A stretch of DNA of 64,000 bases from NCEH01 sp040049195 (GTDB lineage: Bacteria; Pseudomonadota; Alphaproteobacteria; Rhizobiales; Xanthobacteraceae), in NCBI RefSeq assembly GCF_040049195.1, contig NZ_JBDZDL010000013.1. One strand, 5' to 3'. The notes under the pieces were generated by a model. That model worked only from the letters and a program-made list of their open reading frames with translations. It ran no database searches and was not told the DNA's origin. How positions within the stretch are numbered: the first letter of the stretch is position 1; each line of letters opens with the position of its first letter. Positions 8,492-17,455 of the stretch are shown in pieces. Position numbers and translations under genes: made by a program.

Positions 8492-9499
8492 TCAGCAGCC
8501 GTAATAATCCTTGTACCAGGCGACGAACGCCGCGACCCCCACGGCGACTTCCGTATCGGGGCGATATCCCGTCAGCCGCTTCAGCAGATCCACATTCGCG
8601 TAGGTGTGCGGCACGTCCCCCGGCTGCATGGGCATATAGTTGCGAATGGCCCGGCGGCCGACGCACCGTTCGATTTCCTCAATGAAATCCAGAAGACGCA
8701 CCGGACTGCCCTTGCCGATGTTCACCACGCGGAAGGGCGCGACCGGGCTCGTGCCCAGAAGGTCGTCGGTCGCGTCCGCCGTCGCGCGGGCGGGCACGAC
8801 ATCGAGCAGCAGCGCCACCGCCTTCACCAAATCGTCGACATAGGTAAAGTCGCGATACATTTCGCCGTGGTTATAGACGTCGATGGGCTCGCCGCGGAGC
8901 ATGCGGCTCGTGAATTTGAAGAGCGCCATGTCGGGCCGGCCCCAGGGCCCATAGACCGTGAAGAAGCGAAAAGCGGTCGTGGGAATGTTCCAGAGGTGCG
9001 AATAGGAATGGCTCATCACCTCCGTGGCCTTCTTGGTGGCCGCGTAGAGGGTGAGGGGATAATCGGTTCGTTCATCCTCAACGAACGGCATCAGCGTGTT
9101 GGCGCCGTAGACGGAGCTCGTCGAGGCCAGCATGAAATGCTTCACCGCGTGCAGCCGCGCCAACTCCATCACATTGAAAGTGCCGACCAGATTCGCTTCC
9201 ACGTAGGAGCGCGGGTTTTCCAGGCTGTAGCGCACGCCCGCCTGGGCCGCGAGATGGATGATCGCCTCCGGCTGGAACGCATCGGCGATGGCGTGAAGCG
9301 CCACGGTATCCTCGAGCATCACCTCATGGGCCTGGAAACCGGCATTTTGCAGAAGCAATCCCTCGCGGCGACGCTTCAGCGCGACATCGTAATAAGGAGT
9401 CAGCCCGTCGACGCCGGCAATCTCATGCCCCAAGCGCAGCAGCAGCCGCGCCAGATGGAAGCCGATGAAGCCGGCGGTGCCGGTAACCAAGATCCGCAT
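8492..9499 (-). CDS. UDP-glucuronate 4-epimerase (NAD-dependent SDR epimerase)
   Basis: A 335-residue extended short-chain dehydrogenase. It has the Rossmann motif VTGTAGFIGFHLA at residues 5-17, then VDGLTPYYDVALK, HLAAQAGVRYSLENP, the catalytic serine in STSSVYG, and the Tyr-Lys pair in YAATKKA. The combination GLTPYYDVALK and FRFFTVYGPWGRPDMALFKF is typical of UDP-glucuronate 4-epimerases (LspL/WcvA type). These make UDP-galacturonate for lipopolysaccharide or capsule. It would use the product of the Ugd whose end is at the left edge. The start MRILVTG at 9499 fits the family; an in-frame start at 9538 would add 13 residues. Confidence 0.88.
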   Translation of the reverse strand: MRILVTGTAGFIGFHLARLLLRLGHEIAGVDGLTPYYDVALKRRREGLLLQNAGFQAHEVMLEDTVALHAIADAFQPEAIIHLAAQAGVRYSLENPRSYVEANLVGTFNVMELARLHAVKHFMLASTSSVYGANTLMPFVEDERTDYPLTLYAATKKATEVMSHSYSHLWNIPTTAFRFFTVYGPWGRPDMALFKFTSRMLRGEPIDVYNHGEMYRDFTYVDDLVKAVALLLDVVPARATADATDDLLGTSPVAPFRVVNIGKGSPVRLLDFIEEIERCVGRRAIRNYMPMQPGDVPHTYANVDLLKRLTGYRPDTEVAVGVAAFVAWYKDYYGC

Positions 9500-10078
9500 A
9501 ACTGATGTCTCGTCGGGCTGCCGAACGCTAAGCGCCACGCCCGAGGCGATACCATCGGGCGCGTGCGTGTCTTCACCACATTCGGCAGCCCGATTCCAGT
9601 GCGAGGAGGCGCGGCCGACATGAGGAATGGCGAATCTTCAGCGCCATCCGGAGTGATTCCAAGAACGATTCGATGGTGGAATGCGGACCGGCGGCCAAGT
9701 TTTCGCTTATGGGGTGTCCGGCCCAATTTCGCGTCAGCGCGCATAATTTCGTCAGCCGGTGACGCAGAGCTTCAACGCTGGCCACGATTTGTCGACATAT
9801 GTACGGTACGATGGTAGTCAAAATAAGGCGTGTTAATCCTGCAACACCGCCCGGAAATCCAGTGTCCAAGACCCTTTCCGGGCCATACAGCCGTTGATCC
9901 TAGGTGAGCCTTTTGTATGGTTGCTTTGCGACGAAGGGGGGCAGTCCCCGGTCGCCCTTCCTGTGTTTGTGGCTTCGGCCCGGGCGTGGTGGGGAATCGG
10001 GGCAAGAACCCTCTCGGGGTGCAGTGGCACCGACGAAGCGGCGCTAGCTCCCTCGGAACGAAACTTGGAGGTCACACG
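9500..10078. other. Long divergent intergenic region upstream of the porin gene
   Basis: About 580 bases between the divergent epimerase and porin genes. Small frames here have no ribosome site or family resemblance. The right part is probably the porin promoter and leader, ending in a strong ribosome site (TTGGAGGT at 10064-10071). Such long leaders are common for abundant porins and can be targets of small RNAs, but I see no specific element. Confidence 0.45.
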
Positions 10079-11590
10079 ATGAAGATGGTGAAGAGCCTTC
10101 TCCTCGGCAGCGCGGCGGGTCTCGTCGCGGTCGCTGGAGCGAACGCCGCCGATTTGCCTGTTAAGGCGAAGGCCGTTGAGTATGTGAAGGTCTGCTCCGC
10201 TTACGGCGCCGGCTACTATTATGTTCCGGGCACCGACACCTGCCTGAAGATCGGCGGCTATGCTCGCGCCGACTATTATGTGAACGGCGTTGGCACGTTC
10301 AACCCGGCGATCTCCAGCGTTTCCGGCGCTGCCTTCAGCAACCCCGGCACCGGCGCTGCTGCTTACCCCTTCAAGACCGATCGTAGCTCGGACTACACGA
10401 CCCGCGTTCGCGGCGTGTTCGACTTCGACGCCCGCACCGCGACCGACTACGGCGTTCTGCGTTCGTACGTCCGCGGCGGCATCGAGTGGAACTCCTGGGG
10501 CGCTTCGGGCTCCTCGGCCACCCCGTCCAACGGTGGCGGCAACCTCTACGTCGAGCGCGTGTTCATCCAGTTCGCTGGCTTCACCTTCGGTTATACCCAG
10601 TCGTTCTTCGACACGGGTATCGACTACATGCTGACGACCCCGTATGCGGGTTCGAACCAGTGGAACACCGTCATCGCCTACACCGCGCAGTTCGGCAACG
10701 GCTTCTCCGCCAGCTTGGCGTTGGAAGATGCGGCCAACCGCGTGACCGGTGTGCAGGGTACCGCTGCTGGCCTCCTGGCCGCCACGCCGGGCACCATTGG
10801 CGCTCTCGGCTCCTACACCAACTACCAGGGTGGCACGCAGGCTCCTGACATCGTCGCCAACCTGCGCGTCGACCAGGCTTGGGGCTCCGCTCAGCTGTCG
10901 GGTGCTCTGCACCAGATCGTTGCGCTCACCCCCGTCAGCACGGGCGCTTACCCGACTGGCGTTGCTTACCTCGGCCAGAGCACCGACACGACCTGGGGTT
11001 GGGCGCTCGGTGGTTCGGTGGAGATCAAGCTCCCCGTCATCTCCCCCGGCGACAGCCTGTACATCCAGGCCAACTATGCTGACGGCGCTCTGAGCTACCT
11101 CGGCCTCTCGGGCACCACCCAGGGTCGCGCCACCAGCCTCGGCTCCACCGACATCAACACCTTCGGTTCGTTCGTGTCCTACGGTGGCGCGTTCTACCCG
11201 CTGGCCGATGCCGTGTGGAACGGCTCCAACCTCAGCTACGACACCGAGTCCGGCTGGGCCCTGCAGGGTCAGTATCGCCACTACTGGATGCCGAACCTGC
11301 GTTCGGCCGTGTATGCCGGTTACGTGGACGTCTCCGTGCCGCAGAACACCGTTGGCGCTGCCGACGTGAAGATGTGGCAGGTCGGCCTCAACACCATCTG
11401 GTCGCCGGTCAAGAACCTCGACCTCGGTGTGGAAGTCCTGTACTCGAAGGTTGAAGGCGGCAACAACACGCTCGCCAACAACGTTTCCTACTTCCCGACT
11501 GCCGTTGGCACGCTGTCTTCGGTCACCTCCGGCGTTGGTGGCTCCACCGACGTGTGGTCGGGTGGTCTCCGCGCCCAGCGCAACTTCTGA
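10079..11590 (+). CDS. Outer-membrane porin, Rhizobiales type (PF02530 family)
   Basis: A 503-residue porin with a 22-residue signal peptide ending GANA|ADLPVKAK. The mature start ADLPVKAKAVEYVKVCSAYG and then YYVPGTDTCLKIGGYARADY are the signature of the alphaproteobacterial porin family (Brucella Omp2b, Rhizobium RopA). The two conserved cysteines near the N-terminus and the C-terminal GGLRAQRNF, with terminal Phe, fit a beta-barrel inserted by the Bam machinery. Codon bias is strong, with heavy use of GGC, ACC and AAC, as in highly expressed genes. A strong AGGAGGT-like site precedes ATG 10079 and a perfect terminator follows. It forms a trimeric general diffusion pore for small solutes, by family inference. 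Confidence 0.95.
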   Translation: MKMVKSLLLGSAAGLVAVAGANAADLPVKAKAVEYVKVCSAYGAGYYYVPGTDTCLKIGGYARADYYVNGVGTFNPAISSVSGAAFSNPGTGAAAYPFKTDRSSDYTTRVRGVFDFDARTATDYGVLRSYVRGGIEWNSWGASGSSATPSNGGGNLYVERVFIQFAGFTFGYTQSFFDTGIDYMLTTPYAGSNQWNTVIAYTAQFGNGFSASLALEDAANRVTGVQGTAAGLLAATPGTIGALGSYTNYQGGTQAPDIVANLRVDQAWGSAQLSGALHQIVALTPVSTGAYPTGVAYLGQSTDTTWGWALGGSVEIKLPVISPGDSLYIQANYADGALSYLGLSGTTQGRATSLGSTDINTFGSFVSYGGAFYPLADAVWNGSNLSYDTESGWALQGQYRHYWMPNLRSAVYAGYVDVSVPQNTVGAADVKMWQVGLNTIWSPVKNLDLGVEVLYSKVEGGNNTLANNVSYFPTAVGTLSSVTSGVGGSTDVWSGGLRAQRNF

Positions 11591-11615
11591 TCGACCCAAC
11601 AGTCGGTTCGAGATT

Positions 11616-11646
11616 GGCCCCGGTGGTTTCCACCGGGGCCTTTTTG
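11616..11646 (+). terminator. Rho-independent terminator of the porin gene
   Basis: A perfect 11-bp stem, GGCCCCGGTGG at 11616-11626 with CCACCGGGGCC at 11630-11640, closes a three-base TTT loop and is followed by TTTTTGA. It starts 26 bases after the porin stop codon. Confidence 0.9.
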
Positions 11647-11825
11647 ATTCCTGCTCATGGATTGCGGCTTCGCCGATGGGCAGTGTGAGGTCCCGCATCC
11701 CGCGCCATGCCGTCGGCAGACCGAAGCCGGCCGAGGCCCGGGTCCGCACTTTTCGGATTGGCTTTACCCGTCCGCCGATCCATGGGATCACACATCATCG
11801 GCCTCCCTGCCGGATCCCAGGAGGA

Positions 11826-14045
11826 ATGAGACGCAGCATGCAAGCTGGAGCGGGTGAAAATCTGCCACGCCAGCGCTCCGGGAACTGGCTCGGGTGGCGT
11901 ACCTTTGGGTTTCTCGCAATCGCGCTGGCGGGCTTGGTTCTGCTTTGGTGGCTCGCCTTGCTGCAACGCCCGGCGATCGAGGCGGATCTCGAGGAACGTG
12001 CCATTGAAGCGCTGCGGAATACCGGCGAATCGTGGGTTCAAGTGCGGTTTAATGGCCGTGATGCGGTGATCACCGGCGAGGCTCTGGCCGAACAGCCGAG
12101 GGTTAAGGTGCGGACCGCGCTGGAGAATTTATTCGGCGTCCGGCAGGTGAGCGATTCCATCGTCATGCTCCCCGAACGTCGCCCCTTCACCTTCACCGCC
12201 GTCCGCGACGGCCGGACTTTGCTGGTTTCCGGCTATGTGCCGTCCGCATATGCCCTGGCGCGGATCGCTGAAGCCGCACGTGCACTCCCCGGTGGTCTGT
12301 CGGTTCAAGGAATTGATCGACTGGTTCGCGCGCGCGGCGCCCCGGCGGGCGATTTTTCATCAGTCGTCGCCTTTGCGCTTCAGCAATTGGTTCGCCTGCC
12401 CGCCGGCCGCGTAACCCTCTCCGACGATGTCATGACCATCGAGGGGCGCAGCCCGGATCTTGCGACCTATGATGCCCTCGCTGCGACGTTCCGCGATCCG
12501 TTGCCTCAGGGCTTTCGCGTCGGAACATTCGCGGTGCGGCCGCCGGTTGCTGCGCCGTATATGTGGTCGGCGCTCCGTGAGGGGGACCAGATCCGCTTGC
12601 TTGGGTATGTGCCCTCCGAAGAGGCGAGGCAGCAGGTTCTCGCAGCGGTCCGCGGCGCCCTTGATGATGCGCGCGTCACCGACGAGATGCATCTCGCTGA
12701 TGGTGCGCCGAGCACCGAGCGCTGGGTAAAGGTAATCAGCTATGCTCTTCAGCAATTGGCGCAATTACCGAAGGGGCGGGTCCTTATCGCCGATACCGCG
12801 ATCACCTTGGAGGGCGCCAGTCCGGATTATGGTTCGTTCGATGCCCTGATGGCGGCGCGGCGATCCCCGCCGGAGGGCTTTACGTTTGCTCGTTTCCTTG
12901 TGGAGCCCCCGCGTGTTTCACCCTTCCTGTGGGCCGCCAGTCTGAATGGTGACACGCTCAAGCTCACGGGCGTGGCACCGAGCGAGGAGGCCAGCCGCGG
13001 CATCGTGGAGGCGGCACGCAGCGCATTGCCGGGTGTCACGGTTTCGGATGAAACAAAGCTCGCTTCGGGCGGTCCGCCTGCCGATGCCTGGGTCAATGCC
13101 GCGAACTTCGCTCTTGGGCAATTGGCAAAACTTCACGACGGACGTGTAGAGCTTTCCGGAACGAGCATCACGTTATCGGGCGAGGCCGCCGATTCCAGCG
13201 CATATGTGACGATCCGCACAGCGGCTCAGGCACCTCCATCGGGCATTCAGGTCGATGTTTCGGCGCTGCGTCCGCCCCTCATCTCCCCTTATGTTTTTGC
13301 CGTGCGTCGGGATGGCGAAGGCGTCACGGTGTCTGGCTTTTTCCCCGATCTCGCGACCCAGGCGGCGATCCATACTCTTCTGCTGAATCTCTATCCCGAC
13401 GCGCGGATCAATGATGTTACCGGGATCGGTGCAGGTGCGCCCGCTGGTCTTTCCGAGGTGCTTCCAAAAATCATTTCCCAGATGGCACGGCTCGAAACGG
13501 CGGAACTAAGGGTCGTCGATGGGCAGGTGCAATTGTCCGGTGCCGCATTGCACCCGGCCGCGGTCGGCGAGATCGCCACCAATGTGCGCAAGGCTTTGCC
13601 ACGGGGCTTCATTAGCGAGATCTCCTTGGACCGGGCGCCGCCGGGAACGCCGGAATCCGATCAGGAATGTGCCCGTGAGGTGGAGCAGATTCTCGCTCGC
13701 AGACCGTTGTTGTTTGACGGGAACAGCGTTCGTCTCGCCGTGCAGAGCGGTCCGGCGCTCGATCGCATCGTCTATGCCGCACAACGCTGCCCCGCCACAC
13801 AGATTGATGTCCTTGGCGTGCCGGAAGGCAGCGGCGGTGGCGATTTCGCCTTGTCACGTGCCCGTGCGGACACCATTTCCACTTATCTGCAACACGCCGG
13901 CGTCGCCCCGGGCCGATTGTTCGTGAGCACGGGGACGGGAGGGCCGGCACCCGGTTTCGATCCGGTCTCCGGCCATGTGCGGGGGAGCGTGCAGGTGGAT
14001 ATCAGGTCCAGCGGCGAAGCCGCACCGGAACCGGTGTTGCGATAA
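11826..14045 (+). CDS. BON-repeat / OmpA-domain envelope protein (ArfA-like architecture)
   Basis: A protein of about 739 residues. A single membrane segment (about residues 24-47, WRTFGFLAIALAGLVLLWWL) is followed by one BON domain and three to four ~160-residue repeats. The repeats carry phrases such as GYVPSEEAR, ALQQLAQLPKGRV and LEGASPDYGSFDAL. A C-terminal OmpA-like domain begins near residue 615 (DGNSVRLAVQSG; LSRARADTISTYL). The usual Asp of the OmpA peptidoglycan site is replaced (GVPEGSG), but the Arg is kept. This TM-BON-OmpA order is that of mycobacterial ArfA/OmpATb. AGGAGG at 11819-11824 sits between possible starts 11826 (very close) and 11838 (13 bases away), so the start is uncertain. 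It heads a three-gene unit. Confidence 0.75.
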   Translation: MRRSMQAGAGENLPRQRSGNWLGWRTFGFLAIALAGLVLLWWLALLQRPAIEADLEERAIEALRNTGESWVQVRFNGRDAVITGEALAEQPRVKVRTALENLFGVRQVSDSIVMLPERRPFTFTAVRDGRTLLVSGYVPSAYALARIAEAARALPGGLSVQGIDRLVRARGAPAGDFSSVVAFALQQLVRLPAGRVTLSDDVMTIEGRSPDLATYDALAATFRDPLPQGFRVGTFAVRPPVAAPYMWSALREGDQIRLLGYVPSEEARQQVLAAVRGALDDARVTDEMHLADGAPSTERWVKVISYALQQLAQLPKGRVLIADTAITLEGASPDYGSFDALMAARRSPPEGFTFARFLVEPPRVSPFLWAASLNGDTLKLTGVAPSEEASRGIVEAARSALPGVTVSDETKLASGGPPADAWVNAANFALGQLAKLHDGRVELSGTSITLSGEAADSSAYVTIRTAAQAPPSGIQVDVSALRPPLISPYVFAVRRDGEGVTVSGFFPDLATQAAIHTLLLNLYPDARINDVTGIGAGAPAGLSEVLPKIISQMARLETAELRVVDGQVQLSGAALHPAAVGEIATNVRKALPRGFISEISLDRAPPGTPESDQECAREVEQILARRPLLFDGNSVRLAVQSGPALDRIVYAAQRCPATQIDVLGVPEGSGGGDFALSRARADTISTYLQHAGVAPGRLFVSTGTGGPAPGFDPVSGHVRGSVQVDIRSSGEAAPEPVLR

Positions 14046-14091
14046 TATCTCTGCCACCGGCGGACACGGCAGCCTCTCAAGGACAGAGAAA

Positions 14092-14199
14092 ATGGCCTAT
14101 CTCGCATTCACCCTCTGGCCCTATGTGCTTGGCGCATTCATCCTTGGTCTTGCCGTCGGATATGCCCTGCCGCCGGCGACGCGAGGGCCGCAGCCATGA
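14092..14199 (+). CDS. 35-residue membrane peptide between the BON/OmpA and helix-hairpin-helix genes
   Basis: A tiny protein starting MAYLAFTLWPYVLGAF, with one predicted transmembrane helix (about residues 5-27) and a short GPQP tail. Its stop overlaps the start of the next gene by four bases (ATGA at 14196-14199), so the two are translationally coupled. This supports its reality despite its size. ATG 14092 follows GACAGAGAA, a weak ribosome site. It has no enzymatic motif. In arfABC of mycobacteria the second gene is also a small membrane protein, so it may be an accessory subunit; that is analogy, not proven homology. Confidence 0.65.
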   Translation: MAYLAFTLWPYVLGAFILGLAVGYALPPATRGPQP

Positions 14200-14906
14200 T
14201 GTCCTTCGAGATCGAAACCGCGCTGCTCCTGACGCTCGCATGTGCGGTCGGCGTCGCATTTGGCCTGCTTTTACGGCGGCGCGCCGAACATCGCCGTCGG
14301 ATCTCTCTCTTCGCCCAGACAACCTTCTTGCCGCTGGATGAAATCGGGCAAGAGACGGATGCCGAAACGGGAAGAACGGATACACAAGACAGTTCCGCAT
14401 CTCCAAGCGATAGGCCCATATCGCCGGGCAAATCGACGGATGAATCTGGCTCTTCGTCGCCTGGCGTCGATCCACCTGGTGCAGATCCCCTGCCACCAAG
14501 CAATGCCAAACGGCGCGCCTCGGCGGCGTCGATATCCACGCCTGGCAAGCCGGCGACTGGCACGCCAGGGGAGGGGGCAGTGGTAGATCAACCCACTTTG
14601 TTCGCACTCACACCCGCACCAGTCGGGGGAGACCCGGCTCTGCCGGGACGGCGCCCGCCCGCGCTGGCGCAACCTGACCCCGCAGGCGCGGACGACCTCA
14701 AGCAGCTCAAAGGGATCGGGCCCTTGAACGAACGAAAGTTGAACGCGCTGGGCATCTACCACTTCCGGCAGATCGCCGACTGGACACAGGACGAGGCCCG
14801 ATGGATTGGCGCCTCTCTTGGATTTCGCGGCCGAGTGGAACGGGAGGACTGGATTGGGCAGGCGCGTGCACGCATACCTTCCGATCCGTCGACCGACGAC
14901 GCCTGA
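14196..14906 (+). CDS. Membrane-anchored protein with C-terminal helix-hairpin-helix domain
   Basis: A 236-residue protein. An N-terminal membrane segment (about residues 6-25, TALLLTLACAVGVAFGLLL) is followed by RRR, indicating a cytoplasmic body. A long low-complexity Pro/Ser/Gly-rich linker (about 50-165) leads to LKQLKGIGPLNERKLNALGI near residue 168, which is a helix-hairpin-helix motif. The tail ADWTQDEARWIGASLGF is common in alphaproteobacterial proteins carrying this domain, including extensions of NuoE-like proteins. The domain usually binds DNA or mediates protein contacts. It is coupled to the 35-residue peptide gene by ATGA. Its function, and why such a domain sits at the membrane with an OmpA/BON protein, is unknown. 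Confidence 0.7.
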   Translation: MMSFEIETALLLTLACAVGVAFGLLLRRRAEHRRRISLFAQTTFLPLDEIGQETDAETGRTDTQDSSASPSDRPISPGKSTDESGSSSPGVDPPGADPLPPSNAKRRASAASISTPGKPATGTPGEGAVVDQPTLFALTPAPVGGDPALPGRRPPALAQPDPAGADDLKQLKGIGPLNERKLNALGIYHFRQIADWTQDEARWIGASLGFRGRVEREDWIGQARARIPSDPSTDDA

Positions 14907-14996
14907 GCGCTCATAGGTGCGGCTTGATGCCGGAGCCGAGCCCGATCCGCACGGGTGCCGATGCTGCAAAGATGCAGCAATTCTCACAGGAAAAAA

Positions 14997-15073
14997 TGGT
15001 CGGAGCAGCAGGATTCGAACCTGCGACCCTCTGCTCCCAAAGCAGATGCGCTACCGGGCTGCGCTATGCTCCG
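14997..15073 (-). tRNA. tRNA-Pro (anticodon TGG)
   Basis: A 77-base cloverleaf on the minus strand with acceptor stem CGGAGCA/TGCTCCG, discriminator A and encoded CCA. The T-loop is GTTCGAATC, and the anticodon arm TCTGC-TTTGGGA-GCAGA gives TGG, decoding CCA/CCG proline codons. Confidence 0.96.
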
Positions 15074-15244
15074 ACGGGCGAAGCGCCTTCGCCTTCCTTA
15101 GTTTTTCCGGAGAGGCAGGGCAAGCCCTGCGAAGAAATAAGGGAGGTCACCCCGCGTTTAGGGGGCCGCCGCGCCGGAAGTATCCAGGCAAAGCGGCGTA
15201 AGAAGCGAGCTCGCGCAGCGTGCCGAGAATGAGGATAAATGGGA

Positions 15245-15319
15245 TGGCGCGCCCTAGGGGAGTCGAACCCCTCTCTCCACCGTGAAAGGGTGGCGTCCTA
15301 ACCGATAGACGAAGGGCGC
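15245..15319 (-). tRNA. tRNA-Glu (anticodon TTC)
   Basis: A 75-base cloverleaf on the minus strand. The acceptor stem is GCGCCCT/AGGGCGC, discriminator G, with encoded CCA. The anticodon arm CCACC-CTTTCAC-GGTGG gives TTC for glutamate, and the T arm contains GGTTCGACTCC. Confidence 0.96.
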
Positions 15320-15498
15320 AAAGCGCGTGGCCCTTATAGGGGCAGGTGTTGCGGCGGGCAAGACCTTACCCGCCGAAACACCTCCGCCTGTGGATGAACG
15401 TCGCTGCGCACGGCGGGGGCTTTCCAAAAGCCGAACAGAAATAGAGACTTGCTCAATCCGAACCGGTTAGGTCCGATCCTGCCATTGCGCGGGTGGCT

Positions 15499-15921
15499 TC
15501 ACCATTTGCCGGTGTTGGGCATGGAGGCCCAGGGCTCCTGCGGAGGCTTGGGGCCACCTTTCTGCAACAGTTCGACAGAGACGTTGTCGGGCGAACGAAC
15601 GAACGCCATATACCCGTCGCGGGGTGGCCGGTTGATGGTGACGCCACCAGCCTGGAGGCGTTCGCACAGGCCATAGATATCATCCACTTCGAACGCCAGA
15701 TGGCCGAAATTGCGACCTTCGCCGTAAGGCTCCTTGTCCCAATTGTAGGTCAGTTCGATCTCGGCGATATTCTCCTGCCCCGGAGGCGCAAGGAAAACCA
15801 GCGTGTAGCGGCCTTGCGGCACCTCCTTGCGGCGCACCTCATGCAGACCCAGCTTGTTGCAATAGAAGTCCAGGGACTGGTCGATGTCGGTCACGCGGAC
15901 CATCGTGTGGAGGAAGCGCAT
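15499..15921 (-). CDS. gloA: Lactoylglutathione lyase (glyoxalase I)
   Basis: A 140-residue single-domain glyoxalase I, the normal length. MRFLHTMVRVTDIDQSLDFY at the N-terminus, the metal ligand Glu in IAEIELTYNWD, FGHLAFEVDDIY and the C-terminal YMAFVRSPDNVSVELLQ match GloA, with His/Glu metal ligands in both halves. It converts the hemithioacetal of methylglyoxal and glutathione to S-lactoylglutathione in the cytoplasm. It is divergent from the sirtuin gene, with a 51-base gap that must hold both promoters. A long in-frame extension upstream is not needed. The glutathione reductase at 43475 shows the cell keeps a glutathione system. Confidence 0.95.
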   Translation of the reverse strand: MRFLHTMVRVTDIDQSLDFYCNKLGLHEVRRKEVPQGRYTLVFLAPPGQENIAEIELTYNWDKEPYGEGRNFGHLAFEVDDIYGLCERLQAGGVTINRPPRDGYMAFVRSPDNVSVELLQKGGPKPPQEPWASMPNTGKW

Positions 15922-15972
15922 GGCTGGTCCTTGTCTGAACATAGGAGTGCCGACGAGCGGCACGCGCAACGT

Positions 15973-16734
15973 ATGACTTTGGAAGCCGATCTCAAGAGTG
16001 CCCAGGCCCGCCTGGCGGAATATCTTGCCAGCGCGCGCCATGCGGTCGCCTTCACCGGCGCCGGCCTTTCCACCGAATGCGGTATTCCCGATTTCCGCTC
16101 GCCTGGCGGTCTGTGGTCGCAGAACAAGCCGATTCCATTCGAGGTGTTCCTCGCGCATCGGGCCGCCCGTACCGAAGCGTGGCGACGCAAGTTCGCGATG
16201 GATGTGGCCTTCTCGGACGCAAAGCCGGGCCGCGGCCACCGCGCCTTGTCTCGCCTGCTGCAGGAGGGGCGGCTCGCGGGCATCATCACGCAGAATATCG
16301 ACGGCCTTCACCAAGCCTCCGGCGTGCCGGAAGACGCTCTTGTTGAGCTGCACGGCAATGGCACCTATGCCACGTGCCTTGAATGCGCCGAACGCTATGA
16401 GCTGGAATGGGTCCGCACCCAATTCCATGCCCATGGCGAGCTTGCGCCCGATTGCCCTGCGTGCGGCGGGCCGGTGAAGAGCGCCACAATCTCCTTTGGC
16501 CAATCCATGCCGCAGGGAGAAATGCTGCGCGCTGGAGCCATGACGCGCGCCAGCGACCTGTTCATCGTGATCGGCTCATCCCTGGTCGTGTATCCAGCGG
16601 CATCATTTCCGATTCGGGCAAAACAGAACGGCGCGCGCCTGGTGATCCTGAACCGGGAGCCGACGGAACTCGACGATATCGCCGATCTTGTGGTGCGCGC
16701 CGAGATCGGCGACGTGCTGGCGCCTTTTGCGTAA
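15973..16734 (+). CDS. NAD-dependent protein deacylase of the Sir2 family
   Basis: A 253-residue sirtuin. It has the NAD-binding GAGLSTECGIPDFRSPGGLW near residue 35, TQNIDGLHQASG with Gln-Asn-Ile-Asp, the catalytic His in ELHGNG, and a zinc ribbon formed by CLEC and CPACGG. FGQSMP and GSSLVVYPAASFP complete the family motifs. Sirtuins remove acyl groups from lysines using NAD, giving nicotinamide and O-acyl-ADP-ribose; in bacteria they control acetyl-CoA synthetase and other enzymes. Class U/II versus III (CobB) was not resolved: the Tyr/Arg pair that marks class III desuccinylases is not evident. The start ATG 15973 gives normal family length. Confidence 0.92.
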   Translation: MTLEADLKSAQARLAEYLASARHAVAFTGAGLSTECGIPDFRSPGGLWSQNKPIPFEVFLAHRAARTEAWRRKFAMDVAFSDAKPGRGHRALSRLLQEGRLAGIITQNIDGLHQASGVPEDALVELHGNGTYATCLECAERYELEWVRTQFHAHGELAPDCPACGGPVKSATISFGQSMPQGEMLRAGAMTRASDLFIVIGSSLVVYPAASFPIRAKQNGARLVILNREPTELDDIADLVVRAEIGDVLAPFA

Positions 16735-16867
16735 TTCTGCGTGTGCCTAATTTTGCGGCTCGAATTCTGCATGTGCAGGCGCGGGAAAGGGTGTCCGAGG
16801 CACGGATGTCTTGCTATCCTGCCGCCTCTTGAATCGATGACCCGTATGCGTAACGGTCGGGGTAGAC

Positions 16868-17446
16868 ATGGGCTCCTACGGACAAGGGCTTGGGCCACAT
16901 CCCATCGCCCCGTCAGAGGATCTGGCGGAAACCCCGGTGCGCCTCGTCGAGGTCGCCGGTGCTATCAAATGGTTCGACGTGACCAAGGGATACGGCTTCA
17001 TCGTTCCCGATAGCGGTGGACCGGACGTTCTGATTCACGTCACCTGCCTGCGGCGCGGCGGCTTCCAGACGGCAATGGAAGGGGCGCGCATTGTCTGTGA
17101 GGCGATCGAGCGCAGCAAGGGCCTTCAGGCCTTCCGCATCGTATCGCTGGATCTCTCGACCGCCATTCTCCCGTCCATGCCGGCAACGCGTGCCCGCGCC
17201 ACCATCGAGCCGAGCGGCGGGTTCGAGAAGGCTACGGTGAAATGGTTCAACCGCTTGCGCGGTTTTGGCTTTCTGACGCAAGGCGAAGACAGCCCCGACA
17301 TCTTCGTCCATATGGAGACCTTGCGTCGCCGGGGCCTCACGGAATTGCGACCGGGGCAAGACGTGCAGGTTCGGTATGGTGACGGCCCAAAGGGCCTTAT
17401 GGCCACCGACGTGAAGGTGGAAGACGGCCTGCCGGAAAAGCACTGA
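16868..17446 (+). CDS. Double cold-shock-domain protein
   Basis: A 192-residue protein with two cold-shock domains separated by a linker of about 35 residues. The first, near residue 31, has IKWFDVTKGYGFIVP and DVLIHVTCLR; the second, near residue 120, has VKWFNRLRGFGFLTQG and DIFVHMETLRR. Both keep RNP1 (KGYGFI, RGFGFL) and RNP2 (VLIHV, IFVHM). Such two-domain proteins are typical of Rhizobiales and bind single-stranded RNA/DNA as chaperones. The next gene, a DUF192 protein, starts 9 bases downstream, so the two are probably cotranscribed. ATG 16868 follows GGGGTAG. Confidence 0.92.
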   Translation: MGSYGQGLGPHPIAPSEDLAETPVRLVEVAGAIKWFDVTKGYGFIVPDSGGPDVLIHVTCLRRGGFQTAMEGARIVCEAIERSKGLQAFRIVSLDLSTAILPSMPATRARATIEPSGGFEKATVKWFNRLRGFGFLTQGEDSPDIFVHMETLRRRGLTELRPGQDVQVRYGDGPKGLMATDVKVEDGLPEKH

Positions 17447-17455
17447 GGATCTTTC

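Noticed and set aside
9573..9869. Minus-strand 98-residue frame upstream of the porin
   Set aside because: No ribosome site, no known domain, and composition like non-coding leader sequence.
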